From assembly GCF_900156345.1 (NCBI RefSeq), contig NZ_FTPP01000001.1, positions 124,001 to 188,000 of the forward strand: DNA of 64,000 nucleotides. Reading direction: 5' to 3'. Below the pieces are notes generated by a model. That model did no database searches. It was not told where the DNA came from and saw only the letters and a list, made by a program, of their open reading frames with translations. The stretch is from Pontibacter indicus. Lineage in GTDB: Bacteria > Bacteroidota > Bacteroidia > Cytophagales > Hymenobacteraceae. Positions 1 through 8,683 of the stretch are shown here, in pieces; position 1 is the first letter of the stretch; the number at the start of each line of letters is the position of its first letter. A program made the translations under genes and the position numbers.

Positions 1-1
1 C

Positions 2-559
2 CATGCCTTCATTATACCTGGTGAGCGCACGAGTGAGGGATTTTACAGAGTTAATTGCGGTCTGGAGCAAGGTATAGCCCGTGGTCTGGCCTACGCTCCC
101 TATGCCGACCTGATCTGGATGGAAACTTCCAAGCCGGATCTGGAGCAGGCCCGCCTGTTTGCAGAAGCCATCCATGCCGAATACCCGGGCAAACTGCTGG
201 CCTACAATTGCTCCCCGTCCTTTAATTGGGCTGCTAAACTAAGCGTGGAGGAGATGGAGACTTTCCGGGAAGAGTTGGCAAAGATGGGCTACAAGTTCCA
301 ATTCATAACGCTCGCCGGTTTCCATGCGCTCAACACCAGCATGTTTGAGTTGGCCAAAGCCTACAAAGCACGCGGCATGGCGGGTTACTCCGAGCTGCAG
401 GAACGCGAGTTTGCGCTGGCGAAAGAAGGCTTCAAAGCGGTAAAGCACCAGTCTTTCGTCGGCACCGCCTACTTCGACGCCATCCAGAACACAGTGACGG
501 CAGGAACTGCTTCTACGGCCGCGCTGGTGGGCTCTACCGAAGAAGAGCAGTTCCACTAA
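2..559 (+). CDS. aceA: isocitrate lyase, C-terminal part (cut by window start)
   Basis: The reading frame is open from base 2, so this is the 3' end of a longer gene; about 185 residues are present. Isocitrate lyase splits isocitrate into glyoxylate and succinate in the glyoxylate shunt, in the cytoplasm. The visible part carries family landmarks: the GERTSEGFY stretch, the ADLIWMET segment at the active-site strand, and the YNCSPSFNW loop that contributes Asn, Ser and Thr contacts to the substrate. The end runs through [10 protein letters not shown] to a typical short tail. A rho-independent terminator follows within 30 bases, so it is the last gene of its transcript. Malate synthase would be expected nearby upstream but lies outside the window. 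Confidence 0.93.
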   Translation, partial: HAFIIPGERTSEGFYRVNCGLEQGIARGLAYAPYADLIWMETSKPDLEQARLFAEAIHAEYPGKLLAYNCSPSFNWAAKLSVEEMETFREELAKMGYKFQFITLAGFHALNTSMFELAKAYKARGMAGYSELQEREFALAKEGFKAVKHQSFVGTAYFDAIQNTVTAGTASTAALVGSTEEEQFH

Positions 560-583
560 GCAAAAAAGGATTGCGAAGGATGG

Positions 584-625
584 AAACACCCTGCTGTCGA
601 ATTGATGGTGGGGTGTTTTTCTTTT
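584..625 (+). terminator. rho-independent terminator after aceA
   Basis: The arms AAACACCC (584-591) and GGGTGTTT (611-618) can pair and are followed by a T-rich tract, just after the isocitrate lyase stop codon. Confidence 0.75.
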
Positions 626-784
626 TAAAAGAGCGTGTAAGGTATAGAATCAGGATGCGCGTCATAGCCGCCTCAAGCAAATCGGGCTGTAAGATAAAAT
701 GAAGGAGATAAGAAGGAGGATCTTAAGAGTTTTTGCCAACTCTATTTCGGAGCCGTCAAAATTTAAGCCTTCATTATACCTGAA

Positions 785-1177
785 TTAATGCACCACGCGC
801 AGCACCGGCTCGTCGAGCGGCGTGCGTGTCTCCGGGTCTACCGTAAAATAGCCAACCATGCTCGGGCCATAGCCCAGGTTCAACTCCACAAACTTGTCGC
901 GTTCCGGCAACATACCGATCACTTCCTGTTGCAAATCTTTGTACTTCTGAAGCAGGTCTTTCAGCTTCTGCTCTTTGTCGTTGAGTAAGTTATCAGACTG
1001 CTGATCTGTTAGTTGCTGTTCCATCCTCTGCTCCGGGTCGAAGTCGGGGCGCACGCTCTGCAGCGACAACAGTTCTACCTCCAGCAGCCGGATGTCGCGC
1101 TCCACATGCAGATACTCTTTCACTTTTTCTTCCAGCGGAACAAGCGATTCATCCAGGTAGTCTATCAGGTTTTCCAT
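785..1177 (-). CDS. conserved hypothetical, charged coiled-coil protein
   Basis: A 130-residue protein I do not recognise. It starts with MENLIDYLDESLVPL and is dominated by Glu, Leu, Gln and Lys with heptad-like spacing from about residue 10 to 95, so a helical coiled coil is likely. The last 35 residues form a short non-helical tail with a GYGPSMVGYFTVDPETRTP segment. There is no signal peptide or membrane segment, so it is probably cytoplasmic. It is on the strand opposite aceA and is followed (downstream) by nothing on its own strand, so it is probably a monocistron or the tail of the aldehyde dehydrogenase transcript 120 bases upstream. No function is claimed. Confidence 0.7.
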   Translation of the reverse strand: MENLIDYLDESLVPLEEKVKEYLHVERDIRLLEVELLSLQSVRPDFDPEQRMEQQLTDQQSDNLLNDKEQKLKDLLQKYKDLQQEVIGMLPERDKFVELNLGYGPSMVGYFTVDPETRTPLDEPVLRVVH

Positions 1178-1300
1178 TTCTTATCAGGTATATGAGGGTG
1201 TATAGCTCCTATACGGCAAATGCCTTATTTATTTGCATACGGGAAGCGCTACGGAGAGGCTACACACAAGCACCAGCTATACCTATACCTGTACCTGGGG

Positions 1301-2731
1301 TCACAGCCACTTAAACACCTTCCGGATCAGGGACAGCCGGTTACCGTAAGGCGGGTAGCGCAGCGGGAGGTCAATCCAGGTACCGCGGTGCACCACGCTT
1401 TTCAGGTTAGAGAAAAGCTCGAAACTGGCCTTCCCGTGATAGCTTCCCACGCCGCTTTCGCCCACACCGCCAAATGGGAGCCTGGGATTGATGAGGTGAG
1501 AAATAGTGTCGTTGATGCAGCCGCCGCCAAAGTGTGCTTGTTCCAGCACTTGCTGCTGCTGCCATTTGTCGGACGAGAAAAAGTAAAGCGCCAGTGGTTT
1601 TTCCCGGGCGTTCACTTCCTGGATGGCTTCGTTCAGGTGGGTGTAGGTGAGCACCGGCAGAATGGGGCCAAAAATTTCGTCCTGCATGACAGGGTCCTGC
1701 CAGTTCACCTGGTCCAATACGGTCGGGGCAATGAAGCGGCTCTCTGCATCGTGCTGACCGCCAATCCGCACCACGCTGTCCTGCAGGTAGCTGATCAGGC
1801 GCTCGTAATGCCGGTCGTTGATGATGCGGGCAAAGTCCGGGCTGTGCCGAGGAGAGTCGCCATAAAACTCCTGAATGGCTATACGGAGCTGTTCCAAGAG
1901 TTCGTCTTTCACCTGTTCCTGCACCAGTAGGTAGTCGGGAGCCACGCAGGTCTGGCCGGCGTTCATGAACTTGCCCCAGGCAATGCGACGTGCTGCCAGC
2001 CCCAGGTCGGCGTCTTCGGATACAATAGCAGGGCTTTTCCCGCCTAGCTCCAGCGTAACAGGGGTCAGGTGCTCGGCGGCGGCCTTCATCACCACGCGCC
2101 CAACCTGGGTGCTTCCCGTGAAAAAGATGTAGTCGAAGCGTTGGGCCAGCAAATGCTGTGTGGTAGACACACCTCCTTCCACTACGGCTACCAGGCGCGG
2201 ATCAAATGTCTGGGCAAGCAGGCGGGCGATGACCGCTGAGGTGGCAGGCGTCAGTTCAGATGGCTTGACGATGGCACAGTTGCCCGCCGCCAGGGCACCG
2301 ATCAAGGGGTTGAGCACCAGTTGCAGCGGGTAGTTCCAGGGACCGATGATGAGGGCCACACCGTAAGGCTGTGAATAGATGTAGCTGCGGGCCGGAAAGT
2401 TGAGCAGTGTTTCTCCGACAGCCTGTGGCTTGGCCCAGCGCACGATATGTTTGAGGACAAGCTGCAGCTCTTTCTCAACAAAGCCGATCTCCGTGGTATA
2501 AGTCTCAAAGGCCGGTTTCCGGAAGTCGGCATACATGGCGTCGATCAGCTCCTGCTCGTGGCTGCGTACAGCCTCCAGCAGACGTTGGAGTTGCTCTTTC
2601 CGGAAACCAATATCCAGGGTATGGCCTGCGGCAAAAAAGGAACGCTGCTTTTGCAGCAGGTCGAGCATGGCCTGCGGGTCTGCTTCCCGGGTGGTGCTGA
2701 CCCTGTTTACAAAGGTGTTTGTTGAGTTCAT
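1301..2731 (-). CDS. aldehyde dehydrogenase, class 3 / fatty-aldehyde type
   Basis: NAD(P)-dependent oxidation of aldehydes to acids. The 476-residue length and the lack of an N-terminal oligomerisation extension fit the ALDH3/YwdH branch rather than the roughly 500-residue ALDH1/2 branch. Visible motifs are IIGPWNYP for the cofactor site (from about residue 128), FTGSTQVG (about 204), LELGGKSP with the general-base Glu228, and MNAGQTCVAPDY with the catalytic Cys262. The C terminus keeps the hydrophobic INPRLPFGGVGESGVGSYHG block. An SDR gene remnant lies 10 bases downstream in the same orientation with respect to transcription order (it is upstream on the minus strand), suggesting a former two-gene lipid-aldehyde unit. 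The substrate is inferred only from the subfamily. Confidence 0.9.
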   Translation of the reverse strand: MNSTNTFVNRVSTTREADPQAMLDLLQKQRSFFAAGHTLDIGFRKEQLQRLLEAVRSHEQELIDAMYADFRKPAFETYTTEIGFVEKELQLVLKHIVRWAKPQAVGETLLNFPARSYIYSQPYGVALIIGPWNYPLQLVLNPLIGALAAGNCAIVKPSELTPATSAVIARLLAQTFDPRLVAVVEGGVSTTQHLLAQRFDYIFFTGSTQVGRVVMKAAAEHLTPVTLELGGKSPAIVSEDADLGLAARRIAWGKFMNAGQTCVAPDYLLVQEQVKDELLEQLRIAIQEFYGDSPRHSPDFARIINDRHYERLISYLQDSVVRIGGQHDAESRFIAPTVLDQVNWQDPVMQDEIFGPILPVLTYTHLNEAIQEVNAREKPLALYFFSSDKWQQQQVLEQAHFGGGCINDTISHLINPRLPFGGVGESGVGSYHGKASFELFSNLKSVVHRGTWIDLPLRYPPYGNRLSLIRKVFKWL

Positions 2732-2741
2732 AGCGGGTGAA

Positions 2742-3041
2742 TTAAGTTTGGGTTAGGTCGCGTTGGCCGGCTTTGTAACGGCAGCCGGTCGGCCGGTGAA
2801 ATCGTTCATGGACAAACCACTGGCCTGCCACCTTATCGAAGACACGGGTGGGCAAAATATCACGCAGGAAAGGGAGTAAGTTCACAATAAAAGGCTTAGG
2901 CAGCAGGACCTTGTTCTGCTCCATAGCCTGCAGGATGGCCTCTGTAATCGTCTCGGGCTGCAGGCTTTTGCTGCCCATCAGCTTGCCTATACCTGAGGTT
3001 CCCCCTGTTATGAGTACCGTATTTTGCCTGATCTGCGTCAT
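2742..3041 (-). pseudogene. internally deleted short-chain dehydrogenase/reductase
   Basis: The frame begins with the Rossmann start of an SDR, TVLITGGTSGIGK, at residues 6-18, and then jumps directly to a C-terminal-like segment (QPETITEAILQAMEQNKVLLPKPF and onward). SDRs are usually 240-280 residues with a catalytic Ser-Tyr-x3-Lys in the middle; here the frame has only about 99 residues and that part is missing, so about 150 residues appear to be deleted in frame. I chose the ATG at 3041 because the residues before it (from 3077) do not look like SDR sequence. It lies 10 bases from the aldehyde dehydrogenase start on the same strand, so it is probably read on the same transcript. It could still make a small nucleotide-binding peptide, but not an active SDR. 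Confidence 0.75.
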
Positions 3042-3274
3042 GCAGTTTTTATGGATACTTGTGTATTTTGCAAGCATAATATAGGAGATTATGCCCGTAT
3101 AAAAAAATAGTAGGACCTAATTCTCAGATCGTAAGGTGCCGTGTTTTTTGATAGGGAATTGCTATACCTGACGGTTCAGGAAATCGCTTTCCTACCTGTT
3201 GTAACATCGGTTCATCCTACACCAGCAGGTATAAATTATAACGCCCATTCCAAATGCAAGCATGCGCTTCTTTG

Positions 3275-3282
3275 TATCTTTG
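3275..3282 (+). promoter_or_regulatory. -7 promoter element for HMG-CoA lyase
   Basis: TATCTTTG matches the Bacteroidota -7 consensus TAnnTTTG and lies 24 bases before the ATG at 3307. No clear -33 TTTG was seen at the usual spacing. Confidence 0.5.
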
Positions 3283-3306
3283 GCAAAACGACCATAACTG
3301 CAAACT

Positions 3307-4167
3307 ATGATAAACGATACCATCAAGCTGATCGAATGTCCCCGCGACGCCATGCAGGGACTGCATGATTTTATACCTACGCAGACCAAGATCGACTACA
3401 TCAACCAGCTACTCAGCGTGGGTTTCGACACCATAGACTTCGGTAGCTTTGTATCGCCTAAGGCCATTCCGCAAATGGCCGACACCGCCGAGGTGCTGGC
3501 TGGCCTGGACCTGAGCAACACGCGCTCCAAGCTGCTGGCCATCATTGCCAATGTGCGTGGCGCGGAAGAGGCAGCCACCCACCAGGCGATCGAATACCTC
3601 GGTTTCCCGCTTTCCGTATCGGAGACCTTTCAGCAGCGCAACACCAACAAGAGCATCGCCGAAGCCATGACCCAGCTCGCCCAGATGCAGGACATTTGCC
3701 AGCGCAATAGCAAAACCCTCGTGACCTACATCTCCATGGGCTTTGGCAATCCTTATGGCGATCCCTGGGATGCGGCTACTGTCATTCGATTCGTGGAGGA
3801 ACTGGACAAGCTGGGCGTGAAGATCATCTCGCTTTCCGACACCATCGGCGTTTCCAATCCGGAGAACATCACCTACCTGTTCAGCGAGCTGGTGCCCGCT
3901 TTCCCGCACATCGAGTTTGGGGCGCACCTGCATACCACGCCTACCACCTGGCACGAAAAGGTGGAAGCTGCTTACGGGGCTGGCTGTCGCCGCTTCGACG
4001 GGGCCATGCGCGGGTATGGCGGTTGCCCGATGGCCAAGGATGAACTGGTGGGCAACATGGCGACCGAAAATTTGGTCAGCTACTTCGAAAATAATGGCTT
4101 AAATTTGAAGCTCGACAAAGAGGCTTTTGCTGCCGCGCTGGCAGCTTCAGGCTCTGTTTTCTCCTAA
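3307..4167 (+). CDS. hydroxymethylglutaryl-CoA lyase
   Basis: HMG-CoA lyase cleaves HMG-CoA to acetyl-CoA and acetoacetate at the end of leucine degradation. The 286-residue protein has the whole DRE-TIM family layout: IKLIECPRDAMQG at the N terminus with the catalytic Arg and Asp, the GSFVSPKAIPQM strand, the GAHLHTTP metal-binding histidine pair near residue 205, and the C-terminal GCRRFDGAMRGYGGCPMAKDEL loop with the catalytic cysteine. A LutA-like gene starts two bases after its stop, so they form an operon. Expression probably starts from the TAnnTTTG element 24 bases upstream. Confidence 0.93.
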   Translation: MINDTIKLIECPRDAMQGLHDFIPTQTKIDYINQLLSVGFDTIDFGSFVSPKAIPQMADTAEVLAGLDLSNTRSKLLAIIANVRGAEEAATHQAIEYLGFPLSVSETFQQRNTNKSIAEAMTQLAQMQDICQRNSKTLVTYISMGFGNPYGDPWDAATVIRFVEELDKLGVKIISLSDTIGVSNPENITYLFSELVPAFPHIEFGAHLHTTPTTWHEKVEAAYGAGCRRFDGAMRGYGGCPMAKDELVGNMATENLVSYFENNGLNLKLDKEAFAAALAASGSVFS

Positions 4168-4169
4168 TT

Positions 4170-4910
4170 ATGGCAAGAAGAACAATCGTAGATATTTTCA
4201 TACCTTGTTTTGTGGACCAGCTGCACCCCGAAACGGGCCTGAGCATGGTAAAAGTGCTCGAGGGCTTGGGCTGCGAGGTAAACTACAACCCCAACCAGAC
4301 CTGCTGCGGGCAGCCCGCTTTCAACGCCGGGTTCTTCGACGAAGCCCGCGAAGTGGCCAATAAGTTTCTCGACGATTTCTCGAACGAAACCTCGCACTAC
4401 ATTGTGGCGCCCTCGGCAAGCTGCGTGGGCATGGTGCGCAACGCCTACCAGGACATTTTTGTGAAGTCATCCAAACTGGTGAAGTACCGCGCCATGCAGA
4501 AAAAAGTGTTCGAGCTGACTGAGTTTCTGACCGACGTGCTGAAGGTATCGCAAGTGCCCGGCGCCCGTCTCGACGGCAAAGCTACTTATCACGACTCCTG
4601 CAGCGCCCTGCGCGAATGCCACATCAAGGATGGGCCACGTGCATTGCTGCAAGGCGTGCACGGACTGGAAATGGTAGAGATGGAAGACACCGAAACCTGC
4701 TGTGGCTTCGGCGGCACTTTTGCCGTGAAGTTCGAAGCTATTTCAGTGGCGATGGCCGAACAGAAAGTAGAGAACGCGCTGGCCACGGGTGCTGATTACA
4801 TCATCTCCACCGACAGCAGCTGCCTGATGCACCTGAACGGCTATATCCAGAAAAACAAGAAGCCAATCAAAACCATGCACATTGCTGATGTGCTAGCCAG
4901 TGGTTGGTAA
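4170..4910 (+). CDS. lutA: LutA/YkgE-type (Fe-S)-binding oxidoreductase subunit
   Basis: A 246-residue member of the CCG-domain family. It has two cysteine-rich repeats: NQTCCGQPAFN near residue 45 and DTETCCGFGGTFAV near residue 170, each with an associated upstream Cys (IPCFVDQLHP and YHDSCSALRECH). In the lactate utilisation complex LutABC this subunit carries the cysteine-rich Fe-S/heterodisulfide-type site. Here lutB and lutC are not adjacent; the only partner is HMG-CoA lyase two bases upstream. The subunit may therefore work with partners encoded elsewhere, or in another pathway. A strong terminator follows. The family assignment is firm, the lactate role is inferred. Confidence 0.82.
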   Translation: MARRTIVDIFIPCFVDQLHPETGLSMVKVLEGLGCEVNYNPNQTCCGQPAFNAGFFDEAREVANKFLDDFSNETSHYIVAPSASCVGMVRNAYQDIFVKSSKLVKYRAMQKKVFELTEFLTDVLKVSQVPGARLDGKATYHDSCSALRECHIKDGPRALLQGVHGLEMVEMEDTETCCGFGGTFAVKFEAISVAMAEQKVENALATGADYIISTDSSCLMHLNGYIQKNKKPIKTMHIADVLASGW

Positions 4911-4934
4911 GGTATAAACCATAGGTATACGTAT

Positions 4935-4977
4935 AAAGCAGCGGCCTCACTCTGAAAAGGGTGAGGCCGCTGCTTTT
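4935..4977. terminator. bidirectional terminator between convergent units
   Basis: Sixteen-base arms (4935-4950 and 4961-4977) around a ten-base loop pair almost perfectly, with A's on one side and T's on the other. It can end both the lutA operon and the convergent OM protein operon. Confidence 0.88.
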
Positions 4978-4988
4978 ATAAAGGAAAT

Positions 4989-5696
4989 TTATTTTCTGAA
5001 GAAATATGTGATTCCAAAATTTAGATGCAGGCTTGAAAAATCTAACTCCACTGTATTCGATATGTAGGCAGATTCGTCGTGCTCCATGTTGTTGTACATG
5101 CTGCTTTTATACACTTCCTCGATGTCACGCCGGCTATACCTCAGTGCTCCTAAGTTAGCGGATATACCAACCTTGTCAGAAGGAAAAAAGGTAAGTCCTG
5201 GCGATAGTGCAACTGAAAATTCAGAGGCTTTGTCATAAGACTCTCTCGATTGATACACCCTTAGCTGATCACTGTTGGTAAAGAAACTCGTATTTTCAGT
5301 GTTACTAAGGCCAGTTGACAATGTTCCATGTACAGCTATTCGTTCTTTCAGGAACTTATATTGTGTTGCATAAATGTTGAAACCCTTTCCATGACCCTTT
5401 GCGAAATCCTCACCTCGATAATTCAGGTTAGTACCTATACTTTCAGATTTTCTTCTGGTTAGGTGTACAGAGGCTCCTATCTCTAGATTATCTTTTACAA
5501 ATAGACCTAAGGCGGGTGCAATGGTATAGGTATAGCTGTCTAAGTTGTAGAAGTCCCTTCCATTGTGCTCATCAGGTTCTGCTTTTTGCTGGGTATAACC
5601 AAACTTTCCGGTAAGGGCCACGGTTCCTTTTGTAGTTTGTGCCTGTGCGCCAAGGGTTATCAGCGCTGTTGCACATAATATGGCTATCTTTTTCAT
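4989..5696 (-). CDS. outer-membrane beta-barrel protein (paralogue 2)
   Basis: About 235 residues starting at MKKIAILCATALITLGAQAQ, a clear Sec signal peptide with cleavage after AQA. I chose the ATG at 5696 over 5717 because it starts directly at the signal peptide. The mature part alternates polar and hydrophobic residues (for example LEIGASVHLTRR, VGISANLGALRYSRRD) and ends in FGITYFFRK with a terminal aromatic cluster, as in small 8- to 10-strand OM barrels. It follows its paralogue by 10 bases and shares phrases such as TKGTVALTGKFGY / SQGTISVKGAVNF and LGALRYSRR / FGSLSYSRR. The pair is clearly more AT-rich than the neighbouring metabolic genes. No specific function can be given. Confidence 0.8.
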   Translation of the reverse strand: MKKIAILCATALITLGAQAQTTKGTVALTGKFGYTQQKAEPDEHNGRDFYNLDSYTYTIAPALGLFVKDNLEIGASVHLTRRKSESIGTNLNYRGEDFAKGHGKGFNIYATQYKFLKERIAVHGTLSTGLSNTENTSFFTNSDQLRVYQSRESYDKASEFSVALSPGLTFFPSDKVGISANLGALRYSRRDIEEVYKSSMYNNMEHDESAYISNTVELDFSSLHLNFGITYFFRK

Positions 5697-5706
5697 AGGT
5701 GACTGG

Positions 5707-6357
5707 CTAGCGTGCAATGAAATACCCTATGCCAATGCTCACGCTACTCGGTGATAAATTAGCAGAGAATGTGTCGTAGGTAGTAGAATAGGTCCGATAA
5801 GCATCTTCTTTCGGCTTATGTTTCCGTCTTGAGTAAGAAAGGGAACCGAATGTAGCCGTAATACCCAGCTTCGGTGTGGCAAAATAGGTAAGACCAGGGT
5901 AGATGCCGATACCGAGATCAGTGGATGTGCTCGTTACATCGGGTGATGATTCAGGTGAGTTTTTAGAGGTTTGTTTGCCAAGGCCAAAGGAAACGTAGCC
6001 TGTACCGTGCAGCTGCAGTTGCTCTGTAATGGCGACATACTTTCGGACGTAAGGAATTAGACTTATGTCGTTGAACCTGGTATAATTTTCCCCATCATCC
6101 CATTTGTATTTGCTGGTGCTCCGGTCATAACCTAAGCCCACTCCAAGCTCTAGCCCGTCTTTGAGAAAGTATCCGACTGTAGGTCTCAGATTAACGCTCC
6201 GGGAGGAATGCAGTTCTCCATATTCACTGTCAGTTACTTTCCTGTTCTCATTTTTAAAATTTACTGCCCCCTTGACTGAGATAGTACCCTGAGACGTTTG
6301 GGCATAAGCCCCGGCACACAGCAATGCCAGCATGGCAGTTGTAAAGATTTTCTTCAT
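5707..6357 (-). CDS. outer-membrane beta-barrel protein (paralogue 1)
   Basis: A 216-residue secreted protein with signal peptide MKKIFTTAMLALLCAGAYAQ and a mature part of amphipathic strands (VGYFLKDGLELGVGLGYDRS, LGIGIYPGLTYFATPKLGITATFGSL, VSIGIGYFIAR). It belongs to the same family as the next gene and probably arose by tandem duplication. A barrel-type OM protein is likely; porin, adhesin or structural roles cannot be told apart. It is first in a two-gene operon that ends at the 4935-4977 terminator. Confidence 0.8.
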   Translation of the reverse strand: MKKIFTTAMLALLCAGAYAQTSQGTISVKGAVNFKNENRKVTDSEYGELHSSRSVNLRPTVGYFLKDGLELGVGLGYDRSTSKYKWDDGENYTRFNDISLIPYVRKYVAITEQLQLHGTGYVSFGLGKQTSKNSPESSPDVTSTSTDLGIGIYPGLTYFATPKLGITATFGSLSYSRRKHKPKEDAYRTYSTTYDTFSANLSPSSVSIGIGYFIAR

Positions 6358-7011
6358 GTTTGTTTTTTATGGTTCGCACACATAAGAGACAATTAGCGTG
6401 CCAGTATAGGAATATCGGTATATTCTAATTTGATAAATCTGCAAAAGGAGCTAACGCAGGTATGCGGCCCTTTTTAGCTGCGTAAAACACGTAGCTTCGT
6501 AAGCTTGGAATACTGAAAATGACTGAATAACAACTTATTAGTGGCTTTTTCGGTTACCTCCCCGAATCATTGGCGTATAAGAAATCAAAACACGGATGAG
6601 GCAGTCGGGCGCCTTGGTTTTAGGTTGGTTGAACCATACGCGCTGGCTCGAAAGTGCAGACTGCCGAAACGAACGTTGTTTTTAAGATGATCATGCGCTT
6701 GCCGCTATCTGGGGTGCGTTTAGCGGTTTGTGCATGTTTATGGAGGGAGCCGGTATCTGTTATTTCAATGCAGGCGGTTGGAGCCGGCTCCCTTTTTCTC
6801 CTGTCTTTTTACTTCCTCCTCTTGCCAAAGCATCAGCCCACGCGCTTCAAACAGATCGCCGCTTAAATGCTACAAATCTCCTGCCTCTGTTTGTGCCTTG
6901 CGGTAATATACGACCCAGCTACGTGCAAAACGGTATTTGTGCCAGGTATAGCCTACCTGTCGCATATTGCAGCGTATAAAGCGCAACGGACGCACAGATG
7001 CGTCTATAGCC
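6358..7011. other. 650-base region without a convincing gene
   Basis: Divergent spacer between the OM barrel pair and the 7012 operon. Short open frames exist here (for example 6654-6866) but none has a recognisable start context or protein features. It holds one terminator-like hairpin (6745-6797) and one AGGTATAG copy near 6940. Confidence 0.5.
6745..6797 (+). terminator. orphan terminator-like hairpin
   Basis: GGGAGCCGG (6745-6753) and CCGGCTCCC (6784-6792) are perfectly complementary and followed by TTTTT. No protein gene on this strand precedes it, so it may end a small RNA. Confidence 0.55.
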
Positions 7012-7785
7012 ATGAATTCAACTAAAACACACATCCTAGGACTGCTTTTTTTTCTGCTTGGCGCACCCATGCTACCGGCGTATGCACAGCAGGAGCAAGA
7101 GGAGCTGAACGCCGACAGGCCCGACAATTCCCAAGGTCCTGGCATTGTCTCCCGTGGCTATGTGCAGCTGGAGGCAGGGTATAACTACCAGAAGTTGAAC
7201 GACCGCATCAGAACCTACGCTTACCCCACGGCACTGCTGCGCGTCGGCTTGCTGCAAGGGGTCGAGTTGCGTGTGCAGGGCGCTGTGAAGGACTCTGTGA
7301 TTGAGAACGGGACAAGTCGCCATGTCAAGGGTTGGGGCCCGCTGAGTGTCGGAACCAAGGTACGCCTCTGGGAAGAAAGCGGCTGGCGTCCGGAAGCAGC
7401 AATCAACGCCATGCTGGTGCTGCCAGTAGCCCATGAGCTATTCAAACCAGATAATGTGGAGCCGCAGTTTAGTCTGGGCTTTAGCAATGCGCTCTCCGAG
7501 ACAATGGACCTGAGTTATAACCTGGGTTATGGTTGGACCGACGGGGAACCCCAGCGATCCTATGGCGCCAATATCACGAAGCAGTTCATGGATAAAGTGT
7601 CGCTATACCTGGAGGTGTTTGGCAATAAGGGCAAGGGAGAGCCGGCGGAGCACCAGGCCGATTTGGGAATTCTATACCTGCTGTTGCCGAACCTGCAGGT
7701 TGACATAGCGGCAGGGAGGCGTCTGAACAAGGCGGCACCACACCATTTCTTCACAACGGGCCTTGCTTTTCGGTTGCCCCGTTAA
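7012..7785 (+). CDS. secreted OM transporter-like protein (phenol MetA-type barrel)
   Basis: About 257 residues from the ATG at 7012, which starts right before a signal peptide (HILGLLFFLLGAPMLPAYAQ); the longer frame from 6967 adds only an unlikely polar leader. After cleavage come ELNADRPDNSQGPGIVSRGYVQLEAGYNY and a series of beta strands ending in TTGLAFRLPR, a layout typical of the putative MetA/phenol-degradation OM family (PF13557-like). Such proteins are thought to be OM channels. It is first in a tight operon with the TIGR02587/TIGR02588 pair and cyanophycinase, so it may move products across the outer membrane, but this is only suggested by position. Confidence 0.75.
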   Translation: MNSTKTHILGLLFFLLGAPMLPAYAQQEQEELNADRPDNSQGPGIVSRGYVQLEAGYNYQKLNDRIRTYAYPTALLRVGLLQGVELRVQGAVKDSVIENGTSRHVKGWGPLSVGTKVRLWEESGWRPEAAINAMLVLPVAHELFKPDNVEPQFSLGFSNALSETMDLSYNLGYGWTDGEPQRSYGANITKQFMDKVSLYLEVFGNKGKGEPAEHQADLGILYLLLPNLQVDIAAGRRLNKAAPHHFFTTGLAFRLPR

Positions 7786-7800
7786 CGTTCAGCGACAGGT

Positions 7801-8676
7801 ATGGCAAGCGACAAAAACATAAGACCCGTCCGGAAATCGCTGCAGGAGTATGCCCGCGGTATAGCGGGGGGGCTGCTGTTCAGTTTCCCGTTGCTCTATA
7901 CCATGGAGGTATGGTGGGCCGGCTTTATTGCGTCACCCGCTCAGTTGTTGGTAATGGTGGTGGTCACCTACCTGCTGTTGCTGGGGTACAACCGCTACGC
8001 AGGCATGCGGCCGGGCGTCTCGTGGCGCAGCGTCTTCATCGACTCGGTGGAGGAAATGGGACTGGGCATTGTGCTGGCCTTCGCGGTACTTTTTGTGCTC
8101 AACCGCATCCAGTTCGGCGAGATGTCGATTGATGAGATCATGGGAAAGATCATTGTGGAGGCCATGGCGGTATCGATCGGCGTTTCCATCGGAACGGCGC
8201 AGCTTGGTGGCACGGAAGATGAGCCGGAGGAAGAGAATGAAGTGCAGGAAGAAGCAAAGGAAGCCGGCTTTCGCACCGGGCTGCGCAGCAAAATCAGCCT
8301 GGTGGTGCTGGCGCTCTGCGGCAGCGTGATCGTAGGCGGCAACGTGGCTCCTACAGAAGAGGTAGTGGTGCTGGCCGCTGGGTCTGGACCGGTGCATATT
8401 TTACTGATGGCTGTGCTCTCGCTCGCGCTGAGCATGGTGGTGGTCTACTTCAGCGATTTCAAGGGCACAGGGAATCACCCGCGGGGCAGCCTGGCTTTCG
8501 CCATCATACTCGACACTTGCCTGAGTTATCTGACGGCACTGGCGGCTTCGGCTTTTCTGCTCTGGTTTTTTGGTCGCTTCGAGGGAGTCGGTTTTGAAAT
8601 AGCCTTTGCGCAGTGCATCGTACTGGGTGTGTTGGCCAGCCTGGGCGCCTCGGCAGGTCGTCTGCTGATTAAATAA
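7801..8676 (+). CDS. TIGR02587/DUF2391 integral membrane protein
   Basis: 291 residues with a first helical pair (residues about 20-60), a second pair (about 82-102 and a helix near 123), a strongly acidic cytoplasmic loop EDEPEEENEVQEEAKEA near 140-155, and four more helices to the C terminus. This pattern and sequences such as SFPLLYTMEVWW and GGNVAPTEE match the TIGR02587 (DUF2391) family of unknown function. It is 8 bases upstream of a TIGR02588 gene, the usual partner. The intramembrane VAPTEEVVVLA segment with its acidic pair is the most conserved-looking spot. Possibly an ion or small-molecule channel or transporter; not known. Confidence 0.82.
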   Translation: MASDKNIRPVRKSLQEYARGIAGGLLFSFPLLYTMEVWWAGFIASPAQLLVMVVVTYLLLLGYNRYAGMRPGVSWRSVFIDSVEEMGLGIVLAFAVLFVLNRIQFGEMSIDEIMGKIIVEAMAVSIGVSIGTAQLGGTEDEPEEENEVQEEAKEAGFRTGLRSKISLVVLALCGSVIVGGNVAPTEEVVVLAAGSGPVHILLMAVLSLALSMVVVYFSDFKGTGNHPRGSLAFAIILDTCLSYLTALAASAFLLWFFGRFEGVGFEIAFAQCIVLGVLASLGASAGRLLIK

Positions 8677-8683
8677 CCGGATA

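Noticed and set aside
6654..6866. 70-codon plus-strand frame upstream of the 7012 operon
   Set aside because: Crosses the orphan terminator hairpin and has no supported start or family resemblance.
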